A stretch of 13,614 bases of DNA from VFMC01 sp044359565 (GCA_044359565.1 JBIKLX010000079.1:1-13614); one strand, 5' to 3'; positions 6,415-13,105 are shown, counted from the stretch's first letter. Notes: generated from the sequence alone by a model not told the origin. A program made the numbers and translations.

Positions 6415-7662
6415 TCAGTTGCTGCTTCCGCTGTTGCGGGCCGGTCCCTTGGCGCGGATCCAGGCGCTGTGGCTGCGCACGTCGCCGCCGCTGGGTCGGC
6501 GCCACCATGGGTACGGGTGCGTGGCGACCACGTCCAACCGCGCCGCCCGGTGCTGGAAGCCGGGTACCGGTGCGAACGTGACAGCCAGCGGTGTGCCGGC
6601 CAGTTCGTGAACCGGGTTGCCGAGCACGATGCGCAGCGGCCGGTGCTCGGCCACTTCGGCCAGGGTCTCGGTGAGGAATACGAGCCGCTTCGCGCTCAGC
6701 CGCAGCCGGGCGAGCAGCGGTTCGTCGAACACGAACACCGCCGGTGTGTCGGGCCACGCCGCCAGCGCCGGCTCGCGCAGGCCGAGCGACTCGGCGGTCA
6801 GCCAGACGGCCTCGGGGGTAGCGGTCACCTCGGCCGCCACAGGCCCGGCCAGGTCGGGACCCGAGCGGAGCAGTGCGTCGTCGAGCCCCTCGCCGGGTGT
6901 TGCGGTCGGCCAGTCCTGGATCGGGCAGTTGGCAGCCAGCGGGCACGAGGTGCACCACGCCTGGGCGCGGCGCTCGACCTGCCAGCGCGAGAAGCCGTAC
7001 GCATCGGTGGTCATCGCCCCGATCGACCACTGCCACCCGTACCGGTTCGCCGCCCGCGAGCCGTCGAGAAGATGGCGGAACATCCACTCCTCTCCCTCAC
7101 GCCAGTCGGCGCCCGCCCGCACCGACCAGTGCGAGGCCGTCCACATGCGGGTCTGGTTCACCAGCCAACCGGTCTGCTCGAGCTCGTCGCGCACCTGCTG
7201 CATACACACCATGTCGTCGGGCAGCACGTCGGGCCAGGCCGGTGTCGCCAAGGCAGGCTGCCGGCGCAACGGGGCAGCGTTGCGGCTACCGACCCGTGCG
7301 TAGAGGTGGCGGGTGTACTCCTGCCACCACAGTTCGTCGACGAACTTGCGTCGGTCGGCGGCTGGTGCGCCGGCAGCGGCGGCCGATGCCTCGGCCAGGG
7401 TGACGAGCCCATGCCGGATGTAGGGCGACAGCGCCGTGGCGCCGCGGCTGCGCGCCGGGTGCACCTGGCTGCGCCGCTTCGCATAGCCGGTGACGTCGAG
7501 CGTGGCGAGGGCGGCATCGGCGGAGCGCTGGCCGCCGCGCCGAGCGGGCTGCGCCACCGAGCCGGGGTCGCACACGAGATGCCCGAGATGCGAGTCGACC
7601 CATGCGGCAGCACCATCGAACGTGGGGGTGGGAAGCGCTGCCACGAAGGGCACCGTAGCCAA
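6415..7662 (-). CDS. Photolyase/cryptochrome-like FAD-binding protein with permuted domain order
   Basis: This 415-residue protein begins directly with the FAD-binding half of the photolyase family: LSPYIRHG (79-85), ELWWQEYTRHLY (110-121), TGWLVNQTRMWTASHW (164-179), then ADWREGEEWMFRHLLDGSRA (185-204) and NRYGWQWSIG (206-215). C153, C237, C240 and C246 are spaced roughly like the four [4Fe-4S] ligands of the bacterial FeS-BCP/CryB photolyases. The N-terminal antenna domain is missing from the front. A segment that resembles it (VWLTAESLGLREPALAAW from 286, then VFVFDEPLLARL, SAKRLVFLTETLAEV and VLGNPVHELAG) follows at 284-370. Whether it repairs DNA or senses light is open. The start is a TTG at 7662 without a clear Shine-Dalgarno; GTG codons at 7653 and 7644 are alternatives. 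Divergent from the rhodopsin gene. Confidence 0.85.
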   Translation of the reverse strand: MATVPFVAALPTPTFDGAAAWVDSHLGHLVCDPGSVAQPARRGGQRSADAALATLDVTGYAKRRSQVHPARSRGATALSPYIRHGLVTLAEASAAAAGAPAADRRKFVDELWWQEYTRHLYARVGSRNAAPLRRQPALATPAWPDVLPDDMVCMQQVRDELEQTGWLVNQTRMWTASHWSVRAGADWREGEEWMFRHLLDGSRAANRYGWQWSIGAMTTDAYGFSRWQVERRAQAWCTSCPLAANCPIQDWPTATPGEGLDDALLRSGPDLAGPVAAEVTATPEAVWLTAESLGLREPALAAWPDTPAVFVFDEPLLARLRLSAKRLVFLTETLAEVAEHRPLRIVLGNPVHELAGTPLAVTFAPVPGFQHRAARLDVVATHPYPWWRRPSGGDVRSHSAWIRAKGPARNSGSSN

Positions 7663-7694
7663 CGCACGAAGAAGTGTCGGCTCAACAACGCCAA

Positions 7695-7716
7695 TTAGCG
7701 CTAAATAGTGCTAAAC
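7695..7716. promoter_or_regulatory. Tandem 10-bp motif in the rhodopsin/photolyase divergent promoter region
   Basis: AGCGCTAAAT (7697-7706) is followed directly by AGTGCTAAAC (7707-7716). The first unit also forms the perfect palindrome TTAGCGCTAA (7695-7704). This is the only AT-rich patch in the gap, so the -10 regions of both divergent genes probably lie in it (for example CTAAAT forward and CACTAT in reverse). Helical repeats 10 bp apart suit cooperative binding by a regulator. No regulator is identified. Confidence 0.5.
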
Positions 7717-7750
7717 CTTCCGCAGTGTCGCGGAGGGCGGCACCCAATGC

Positions 7751-7758
7751 AAGGAGGT
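7751..7758 (+). promoter_or_regulatory. Perfect Shine-Dalgarno AAGGAGGT of the rhodopsin gene
   Basis: The full anti-16S complement lies five bases before the ATG at 7764. It fixes the start against an upstream in-frame start at 7674 and predicts strong translation. No other gene in this window has a site this complete. Confidence 0.88.
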
Positions 7759-7763
7759 CCGCA

Positions 7764-8549
7764 ATGGATCTGACGTTGAGTAAGGGCCAGTTCTACCTCG
7801 TGTACAACTCGTTCTCGTTCGTGATCGCGTGCATGGGGGCAGCGTTCATCTTCTTCCTGCTCGTCAGGAATCGGGTTGCGCCGCGACACCGCATGGCCAT
7901 CACGCTGTCGACCCTCGTGGTCGCCATCGCGCTGTACCACTACATCCGCATCTTCGACTCCTGGTCCGATGCATTCAGCTTCGACGGAACCCAGTTCATC
8001 CAGGACGGCACGCCGTTCAACGAGGGCTACCGCTACGTCGACTGGCTGCTGACGGTTCCGCTGCTCCTGGCCGAACTGGTCGTGGTGCTGAAGCTGGCCA
8101 AGGCCCAGACCCGCAGCCTGCTCGTCCGCCTCATCATCGCTGCCATCGCGATGATCCTGCTCGGCTGGCCCGGTGAGGTGTCGGCTGCCGACTCCTCCGC
8201 TCGCACCGTGTGGGGCGTGCTGTCGACGCTGCCGTTCCTGTACATCCTGTACGTGCTGTTCGTCGAGCTCGGTAAGTCGCTCGGCCGCCAGAGTGATGCG
8301 GTGCGCAAGCTGGTCGACGGCCTGCGCTACATCATCCTCGCCACGTGGGGCATCTACCCGATTGCGTACATGCTCCCCTCGCTCATCGACAACGAGGCCA
8401 CCGCAGAGGTGGCGCGTCAAGTGGGCTACGCCATCGGCGACGTGCTCGCCAAGCCGCTGTTCGGCTTGCTGGTGCTGGGTATCGCCCTCGCCAAGTCGCG
8501 TGAAGACGGCTACGCCCCGGCACTCGAAGAGGCACACGCCGACGCCTGA
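7764..8549 (+). CDS. Proton-pumping rhodopsin, actinorhodopsin/xanthorhodopsin-like
   Basis: This 261-residue seven-helix protein binds retinal through K230 (GDVLAKPLFG, helix G). Helix C reads RYVDWLLTVPLLLAE, giving D93 (acceptor), T97 and E104 (donor), the D-T-E triad of outward proton pumps. R90, H59 (YHY; the proteorhodopsin H75 position) and D226 (counter-ion) are all present. L101, at the site of proteorhodopsin residue 105, predicts green absorption. The N-terminal LVYNSFSFVIACMGAAFIFF and YHYIRIFDSW resemble actinorhodopsins. On helix E, TVWGVLSTLPFLYILYVLF aligns with bacteriorhodopsin so that G151 replaces W138; the same glycine (G156) opens xanthorhodopsin to its carotenoid antenna. 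It should make proton motive force in the light at the cytoplasmic membrane. No retinal-synthesis gene is in the window. Confidence 0.97.
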   Translation: MDLTLSKGQFYLVYNSFSFVIACMGAAFIFFLLVRNRVAPRHRMAITLSTLVVAIALYHYIRIFDSWSDAFSFDGTQFIQDGTPFNEGYRYVDWLLTVPLLLAELVVVLKLAKAQTRSLLVRLIIAAIAMILLGWPGEVSAADSSARTVWGVLSTLPFLYILYVLFVELGKSLGRQSDAVRKLVDGLRYIILATWGIYPIAYMLPSLIDNEATAEVARQVGYAIGDVLAKPLFGLLVLGIALAKSREDGYAPALEEAHADA

Positions 8550-8569
8550 TCGTCGGTCACCGGTTTGCC

Positions 8570-8620
8570 ACACGGCCCCGGTGCGGTTCGGACATTCGTC
8601 CGGGCCGCCCGGGGTCGTGT
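8570..8620. terminator. Very long hairpin 20 bases after the rhodopsin stop
   Basis: ACACGGCCCCGG (8570-8581) pairs with CCGGGGTCGTGT (8609-8620) with one G.U. After a bulged T8582, GCGG pairs with CCGC, TT faces GG (two wobbles), and CGGAC pairs with GTCCG around the tetraloop ATTC (8594-8597). That is about 23 pairs in a 51-base element. No T-run follows, so it may be a Rho-independent-like terminator of the GC-rich type or an RNA-stabilising 3' end for the rhodopsin message. Confidence 0.65.
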
Positions 8621-8669
8621 TGCGTCTCCGGCACCACCCTGACTGCCCCCTTCGACCACAATCGCACCC

Positions 8670-9041
8670 ATGACCCCGCCGCCCAAGACCTGTGCCGCCT
8701 GCGGGCGCACGATGACGTGGCGTGCCAAGTGGGCTGCCAACTGGGACGAAGTGCGGTACTGCTCGGATGCCTGTCGCCGCCGCAAGGTGCGGCCCATCGA
8801 CGAAGCGCTCGAGCAACAGATCCGCACGCTGCTCGAGGCGCGAGCCGGCGGCGCCACGATCTGCCCCAGCGAGGCAGCACGAGCGGTCGAGCCTGAGGGG
8901 TGGCAGGTGTTGATGGAGCCGGCCCGAGCCGCGGCTCGCCGCCTGGTGGCCGCGGGCGAGATGGAGATCACCCAGGGCGGGCGCGTGGTCGACCCGTCGA
9001 CGTGCAAGGGCCCGATCCGCATCCGTCGGGTGGGTCGATGA
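8670..9041 (+). CDS. DUF2256-DUF3253 fusion protein
   Basis: In this 123-residue protein, residues 6-40 are a DUF2256 zinc ribbon: C8-x2-C11 (CAACGRTMTWRAKW), then WDEVRYCSDACRRRK with C31-x3-C35. Residues about 44-120 match DUF3253, a small winged-helix-like domain (IRTLLEARAGGATICPSEAA, then GWQVLMEPARAAARRLVAAG, then GPIRIRR). The function is unknown; the zinc ribbon plus winged helix suggests nucleic-acid binding. To my memory DUF2256 genes often sit near photolyase/cryptochrome genes, which fits here but was not checked. The ATG at 8670 has no Shine-Dalgarno; a CACAAT -10-like box at 8657-8662 would give a leaderless transcript. The stop overlaps the next start (ATGA). Confidence 0.85.
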   Translation: MTPPPKTCAACGRTMTWRAKWAANWDEVRYCSDACRRRKVRPIDEALEQQIRTLLEARAGGATICPSEAARAVEPEGWQVLMEPARAAARRLVAAGEMEITQGGRVVDPSTCKGPIRIRRVGR

Positions 9042-9481
9042 CCACCACCGCCGTCGTGCTGCTGTCGCTCCACCTCGCCGCCACCGCGGCAATGACGGGC
9101 CTGATCTGGTTCGTACAGGTGGTGCACTACCCGCTGTTCGCTGCGGTGGGCGCCGAGCAGTTCGTCGCCTACGAGGTGGCCCACCAGCGCCGCACCTCGC
9201 TCGTCGTGGGGCTGCCGATGTTGGTGGAGGGCCTCACCGTGCTGGCGCTGTTCTTCTGGCCGCCCGAGGGCGTGGGCAGGATGCTGCCCTTCGTCGGCGG
9301 CGTGCTGCTGACCGTCGTGCTGGCGAGCACGGTGTTCCTGCAGGTGCCCGCCCACGCTGCACTCGCCCAGTCGTACGACCCGGCCCACGTCCGCCGCCTG
9401 GTGCGCACCAACTGGTTCCGCACCATCGGCTGGTCGGCCCGTCTGGTGCTGGCGGTGGTGATGCTGGTGGTGGCGGCGTGA
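9038..9481 (+). CDS. Four-helix integral membrane protein, unknown function
   Basis: This 147-residue protein has membrane segments at about 5-28, 53-75, 84-103 and 129-146. Conserved-looking polar motifs sit at helix ends: FVQVVHYPLF (25-34), YEVAHQRR (45-52), QVPAHAALA (102-110) and the C-terminal RLVRTNWFRTIGWSARLVL (120-138). Repeated histidines beside membrane helices (H30, H49, H106) could bind a metal or haem, but this is speculation. The start ATG overlaps the stop of the DUF2256-DUF3253 gene by four bases, so the two are co-translated. I recognise the type of protein but cannot name a function. Confidence 0.8.
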   Translation: MTTTAVVLLSLHLAATAAMTGLIWFVQVVHYPLFAAVGAEQFVAYEVAHQRRTSLVVGLPMLVEGLTVLALFFWPPEGVGRMLPFVGGVLLTVVLASTVFLQVPAHAALAQSYDPAHVRRLVRTNWFRTIGWSARLVLAVVMLVVAA

Positions 9482-9506
9482 GCCGCACTTCGACGGGGGC
9501 GGCCGC

Positions 9507-9815
9507 ATGACCGTGAGCGACGCCTACGTGTTCAGCGCCGAACTCTGGGAGTGGCACGGCCAGGCCAGCTGGCATTTCGTCAGCCTGCCCGAGGATGTCA
9601 CCGACGACATCGACGACCGCTTCGGCCACCTCGCCGCCGGGTTCGGTTCCATCCGGGTGGAGGTGCGAGTGGGCAGCAGCACGTGGCGCACGTCGGTGTT
9701 CCCCGACACCAAGCGAGGCGCGCTCATCCTGCCGGTGAAGCAGGAGATCCGCCGCAAACAGCACCTCGCCGTGGGGAGTGTTGCCGAGGTCGAGCTGCGC
9801 GTGGTGGTCGACTGA
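9507..9815 (+). CDS. DUF1905 domain protein
   Basis: This 102-residue protein spans one whole DUF1905 domain, a small beta-barrel: FSAELWEWHGQASWHFVSLP (9-28), GFGSIRVEVRVGSSTWRTSVFP (45-66) and LILPVKQEIRRKQHLAVG (73-90). The function is unknown; the domain is sometimes joined to YdeI/OmpD-type domains. ATG 9507 follows a G-rich stretch (9495-9499) as its ribosome site. It is 25 bases after the membrane protein and probably in the same transcription unit. The hairpin at its end may close the unit. Confidence 0.85.
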   Translation: MTVSDAYVFSAELWEWHGQASWHFVSLPEDVTDDIDDRFGHLAAGFGSIRVEVRVGSSTWRTSVFPDTKRGALILPVKQEIRRKQHLAVGSVAEVELRVVVD

Positions 9816-9838
9816 GGCGTCGACGCGCCTCGATAGTC
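9810..9838 (+). terminator. Hairpin closing the DUF1905 gene
   Basis: GAGGCG (9814-9819) pairs with CGCCTC (9826-9831) around TCGACG. GACT (9810-9813) can add to the stem with AGTC (9835-9838) across a three-base bulge. It overlaps the DUF1905 stop and precedes modA by about 25 bases. There is no T-run, so termination is likely partial. Confidence 0.4.
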
Positions 9839-9861
9839 AGCATGTGACTAATCTGCTCGTC

Positions 9862-10647
9862 ATGTTCGCCGCCCGCCGTCTCGTGCTCGCCGGCCTCGCC
9901 GTCGCCGGCATCGCAGCAGCCTCGTGTGGCGGTGACTACGCACCGCAGACCAGTACCTCCGGTTCAGCAGTCGCCGGCTCGGTGGTGGTGTTCGCGGCCT
10001 CGTCGCTGACCGAGGCGTTCACCGCGATCGGCGCCGCCTTCCAGGTCGCCAACCCCGACGCGACGGTCACCTTCAACTTCGCCGGCTCGAGCGACCTGGT
10101 CACCCAGATCAACGAGGGGGCACCGGCCGATGTGTACGCCTCGGCCGACGACTCGAACATGGCCAAACTCACCGAGGCCGGCGGCAACGCCACCGAACCG
10201 GTGGTGGCCGCCCGGAACACGTTCGAGATCATCGTCGGGCCGGGCAACCCGAAGGGCATCGCCGGCGTGGCCGACCTGACCGACCCCGACCTGATCGTCG
10301 TGCTCTGCGCCGACACCGTGCCGTGCGGCACGGGTGCTGCCGAGGTGCTGGCCAACGCCGGCGTGGCCGTGACGCCGAAGAGCTACGAGGAGAAGGTGAA
10401 GGGCGTGGTCACCAAGGTGACCGTCGGCGAGGCCGATACGGGCATCGTGTTCGTCACCGACGTGATTGCCGCGGGCGATGCTGCCGCCGGTGTGCCCATT
10501 CCCGCCGACGTGAACGCGATCAGCAACTACCCGATCGTCGTCACCAAGGAGGCGCCCAACGCTGCCGCAGCCCAGGCGTTCGTCGACTTCGTGGCCAGCG
10601 CCGAAGGCCAGGCGATCCTGGCGAAGTACGGGTTCCTACCCGCCTGA
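9862..10647 (+). CDS. modA: Molybdate ABC transporter substrate-binding lipoprotein ModA
   Basis: This 261-residue protein begins with a lipoprotein signal: two arginines, a hydrophobic stretch and the lipobox AASC with C22 as the lipid-bearing residue. After a serine/threonine-rich linker the mature domain starts with VVVFAASSLTEAFTAIGAAF (about residues 41-60). It continues with FNFAGSSDLVTQINEGAPAD, where the SS pairs are the usual oxyanion contacts of ModA, and ends in FVDFVASAEGQAILAKYGF. It should capture molybdate or tungstate outside the membrane for a ModB/ModC importer. Neither partner follows; the next gene is a dioxygenase. I chose the ATG at 9862; a GTG at 9844 would add six residues ahead of the signal. 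A weak hairpin (10673-10693) follows the stop. Confidence 0.92.
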   Translation: MFAARRLVLAGLAVAGIAAASCGGDYAPQTSTSGSAVAGSVVVFAASSLTEAFTAIGAAFQVANPDATVTFNFAGSSDLVTQINEGAPADVYASADDSNMAKLTEAGGNATEPVVAARNTFEIIVGPGNPKGIAGVADLTDPDLIVVLCADTVPCGTGAAEVLANAGVAVTPKSYEEKVKGVVTKVTVGEADTGIVFVTDVIAAGDAAAGVPIPADVNAISNYPIVVTKEAPNAAAAQAFVDFVASAEGQAILAKYGFLPA

Positions 10648-10699
10648 GCCACGGCCCGGCGCGACTGCGCGGCAGGGTCGGTCCGGCGCCCTGTAGATT

Positions 10700-10713
10700 G
10701 TTCGGGGCCGAAC
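10700..10713. promoter_or_regulatory. Palindrome GTTCGG-GG-CCGAAC before the dioxygenase gene
   Basis: A 6-base inverted repeat with a 2-base spacer lies just before the ribosome site (GGGAGGT, 10719-10725) of the extradiol dioxygenase. It could be an operator or a leader hairpin. Confidence 0.4.
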
Positions 10714-10732
10714 GACCTGGGAGGTGGGTGCT

Positions 10733-11599
10733 GTGGGAGCAATCGTCGGAGCCGCACTCGTGTCGCACGTGCCACCGATCGTGTTGCCCGAAGCGGTGCG
10801 GCTCGAGATCAACAACGGTCGCGACACCACCCTGCGCGACGGCCTGTTCCGCATGCGGCGCGACTACATCGACCCACTGCGGCCCGACACCATCGTCGTC
10901 ATCGACTCGCACTGGTTCACCACGTTCGAGTGGGTGGTGTCGGCGAGCGAGCGACGCAGCGGCCGCTTCACCAGCGAAGAGTTGCCCCGCGGCAACCCGC
11001 AGATGCCGTACGACCTGCCGGGCGACCCGCACCTCGCCCACTTGGTCGAGGCCGTGGCAGCCGAGCGCACCGACACCTGGGTGCACGCCAGCGCCGACCC
11101 GTGTCTGCCCGTGAAGTACGCCACCATCTACCTCACCCCGTTCCTGCAGGGCGACGAGGCCTGGATGTCGGCCAGCGTGTGCCAGACCGCCGAGCTTGAC
11201 GACATGGTGGTGTTCGGCGAGGTGCTCGGCGAAGCGATCCGTCGCTCCGACCGACGAGTGGTGGTGCTGGCGAGCGGTGCGATGTCGCACAAGTTCTGGC
11301 CGCTGCGCCAACTGCGCCAGCACGAGCCGAGCGACCCGGCGCACATCGTCAGCGCCGAGCACCGCGCGGCCGACGAGCGGGTGATGGCGCTGCTCGCCGC
11401 AGGCGACCACGCCACGGTGCTGGCCGAGTACCCCGACTTCCGCCGCTTCTCACCCGAGGCCCGCTTTGCCCATTACGTCGTGATGGCCGGCGCGCTCGGG
11501 GGTGCAGCGTGGCGTTCGCCCGGCATCGCCCTCAGCGACTACGAGAACGCGGCCGGCACGGGCAACATCCAGATGTGGTTCCCTGTCGACGCGAGGTGA
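10733..11599 (+). CDS. Class III extradiol ring-cleavage dioxygenase, HpaD/LigB type
   Basis: This 288-residue protein resembles 3,4-dihydroxyphenylacetate 2,3-dioxygenase of the LigB superfamily in several blocks: SHVP at the N-terminus, VVIDSHW, GRFTSEELPRGNP, VLASGAMSHKF and the C-terminal AGTGNIQMWFP. The Fe(II) ligands are H12, H60 and E242, at nearly the same numbers as LigB H12/H61/E242, and H186 is the likely acid/base. It should open a catechol-type ring next to the diol. The exact substrate is not certain. The GTG at 10733 is preferred to the GTG at 10724 because GGGAGGT ends seven bases before it. It stands alone: no other gene of homoprotocatechuate degradation is in the window. 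Confidence 0.9.
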   Translation: MGAIVGAALVSHVPPIVLPEAVRLEINNGRDTTLRDGLFRMRRDYIDPLRPDTIVVIDSHWFTTFEWVVSASERRSGRFTSEELPRGNPQMPYDLPGDPHLAHLVEAVAAERTDTWVHASADPCLPVKYATIYLTPFLQGDEAWMSASVCQTAELDDMVVFGEVLGEAIRRSDRRVVVLASGAMSHKFWPLRQLRQHEPSDPAHIVSAEHRAADERVMALLAAGDHATVLAEYPDFRRFSPEARFAHYVVMAGALGGAAWRSPGIALSDYENAAGTGNIQMWFPVDAR

Positions 11600-11617
11600 T
11601 CAACCCATCATTGATCA
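11597..11617. promoter_or_regulatory. Inverted repeat TGATCAA-N7-TTGATCA before the permease gene
   Basis: The 7-base arms (11597-11603 and 11611-11617) are perfect. The left arm includes the dioxygenase stop codon, and the right arm contains TTGATC, which could be a -35 box. It is about 80 bases before the permease start, a good position for an operator. A second hairpin, GATCCG/CGGATC (11654-11671), lies in the leader. Confidence 0.5.
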
Positions 11618-11698
11618 GTGCGGGTCGCTCGGTCTGGTACTTTGCTCCCTAACGATCCGGTAGGGCGGATCTGCACAAGCTGCACGGGGGTCAGCACC

Positions 11699-13105
11699 AT
11701 GTCTACAGAAGCTCCGCGGTTGGCGTCCGGCCAACTCTCCACGATCGACTGCGTCGCCCAGTCGCTGGCAGTCGGGCCGGTGTTCTCCGGCGCTCTGCTC
11801 GGCGGCATCCTCGCTGGCCTCAGCGGTGGGGTGGGCAGTTTCGTCATTGTCATCACCACCATCGGCATGCTGGCGCTCGGTCGCATCGTCAGCGAGTTCG
11901 CCAAGCGCTACAGCGGCACGGGCACCGTGTACGAGTTCGTCGCCCGCTCGCTGGGCAAGCGCGCCGCGGTGTTCGCCGCCGGCGTCTACCACAGCGCGGC
12001 CACGGCGCTCGCCGGCCCTGGCATCGCCATCATCGGTGGTCTGCTGGCCCACAGCTTCTTCAACGACCACCTCGGCCTCGACCTGCCGTGGTGGGTGTGG
12101 TCGTTCATCATCGCTGCGCTCATCTTCGGCCTGAACGTGTTCGGCGTGCAGGCCTCGATGAAGGTGCAGTTGGGCCTCATCGTGCTGTCGGTGGTGCCGT
12201 TCGTGCTGCTGTTCATCGCCGTCATCATCGACGGCGGCCCCAGCGGCAACTCGCTGTCGTCGTTCAACCCGGGCAACGTGGCCGAGGGCGGCTCGGTGTT
12301 CAAGGGCATCTTGTTCGCCATCCTCATGTTCGTCGGCTTCGAGCTGTCGGCGGCCCTGGGCGAAGAGACCAAGGACCCCAAGCGCAGCATCCCGCGCGCG
12401 GTGCTGTCGACGGTGCTGATCGTCGGCGTGTTCTACGTGATCACCCAGTACACACTGGCGGTCGGCTCGACGGCGGAACTGTTCGACTTCGCCCCGATGG
12501 CCGAGGAGTACCTCGGTCGTTGGGCGCTCATCTGGATCGAACTGGCCGTGCTGCTCGACGTGCTCGCCGTGGGCATCGGCTTCCAACTGGCGGCCGCACG
12601 CGGCTTCTTCTCGCTCGGCCGCGACGGTGTGTTGCCGAGGGCACTGGCGAAGACCAACGCCAAGCAGCTGCCGGTGGCCGGCAGCCTGACGGTGTTCGTG
12701 ATCACGATCGTGCTCACCCTGTGGGCGCTCATCAAGTACGGCGCCGACCTGCTCGACCCGGCCGGCCCCGATGCGTTCTTCAACTACGACGTGTTCAACG
12801 GGTTCCTGGGTACCACGGTGGTGGGCGGCATGCTGATCTGCTTCGTCTACCTGCTCGTCTGCCTCGGAGCGGCGCGGACGTTCGCGCTGAAGAACCCCAT
12901 CGACATCGTGGCCGTCGTGATCGGGCTCGCCGTGTGCGTGCTGGGCATCTCGGCCCAGTTCGTCGAAGGCACCAAGCCGGCGCCCACCTACGAGTGGGGC
13001 CGCACGTTCGGCATCGTCCTCGTGGTGATCATCGCCATCTGGGCCGCGGTGTCGAAGAAGGACGCCGTCGACCGGGTGGCCCAGCACGCCATCGAACACG
13101 AGTGA
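11699..13105 (+). CDS. APC superfamily amino-acid/polyamine permease
   Basis: This 468-residue protein, almost wholly hydrophobic, has about 12 membrane helices. The first helix region (VAQSLAVGPVFSGALLGGIL) is followed by YSGTGTVYEFVARSLGKRAA, the typical APC block (G-x-x-YE-(F/Y)). FVGFELSAALGEETKDPKRS with IPRAVLST matches the family's TM6-TM7 loop, and AAARGFFSLGRDGVLPRALA the TM8 region. It imports an amino acid or amine by cation symport. ATG 11699 with a G-run at 11685-11689 is the likely start; an in-frame GTG at 11618 would add a non-hydrophobic leader overlapping the palindrome. The glutamine synthetase-like gene 56 bases downstream points to an amine such as putrescine or ethanolamine, as in the PuuP/PuuA pair. 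Confidence 0.92.
   Translation: MSTEAPRLASGQLSTIDCVAQSLAVGPVFSGALLGGILAGLSGGVGSFVIVITTIGMLALGRIVSEFAKRYSGTGTVYEFVARSLGKRAAVFAAGVYHSAATALAGPGIAIIGGLLAHSFFNDHLGLDLPWWVWSFIIAALIFGLNVFGVQASMKVQLGLIVLSVVPFVLLFIAVIIDGGPSGNSLSSFNPGNVAEGGSVFKGILFAILMFVGFELSAALGEETKDPKRSIPRAVLSTVLIVGVFYVITQYTLAVGSTAELFDFAPMAEEYLGRWALIWIELAVLLDVLAVGIGFQLAAARGFFSLGRDGVLPRALAKTNAKQLPVAGSLTVFVITIVLTLWALIKYGADLLDPAGPDAFFNYDVFNGFLGTTVVGGMLICFVYLLVCLGAARTFALKNPIDIVAVVIGLAVCVLGISAQFVEGTKPAPTYEWGRTFGIVLVVIIAIWAAVSKKDAVDRVAQHAIEHE

Noticed and set aside
6357..6440. A small membrane peptide frame with G-V-V-V repeats on the plus strand
   Set aside because: The repeats come from the 12-bp GTC-rich tandem repeat, there is no good start or ribosome site, and the frame soon becomes antisense to the photolyase-like gene.
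6370..7698. A 442-codon open frame on the plus strand
   Set aside because: It is antisense to the photolyase-like gene, with no recognisable domain and a low-complexity G, R and H-rich composition.
7695..7714. CIRCE element (HrcA site) in the rhodopsin promoter
   Set aside because: The half-sites TTAGCGCTA and TAGTGCTAA look like CIRCE halves, but they are two bases apart instead of nine.
7701..9092. A 463-codon open frame on the minus strand
   Set aside because: It is antisense to the rhodopsin and DUF2256 genes, whose functional residues are clear, and its composition is typical of a GC-bias shadow.
9835..9849. AGTCA-GCATG-TGACT inverted repeat as a molybdate-regulator (ModE) site before modA
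   Set aside because: It does not resemble the TAACGTTA-type ModE site as I know it, and 5-base arms are expected by chance; part of it also belongs to the DUF1905 end hairpin.
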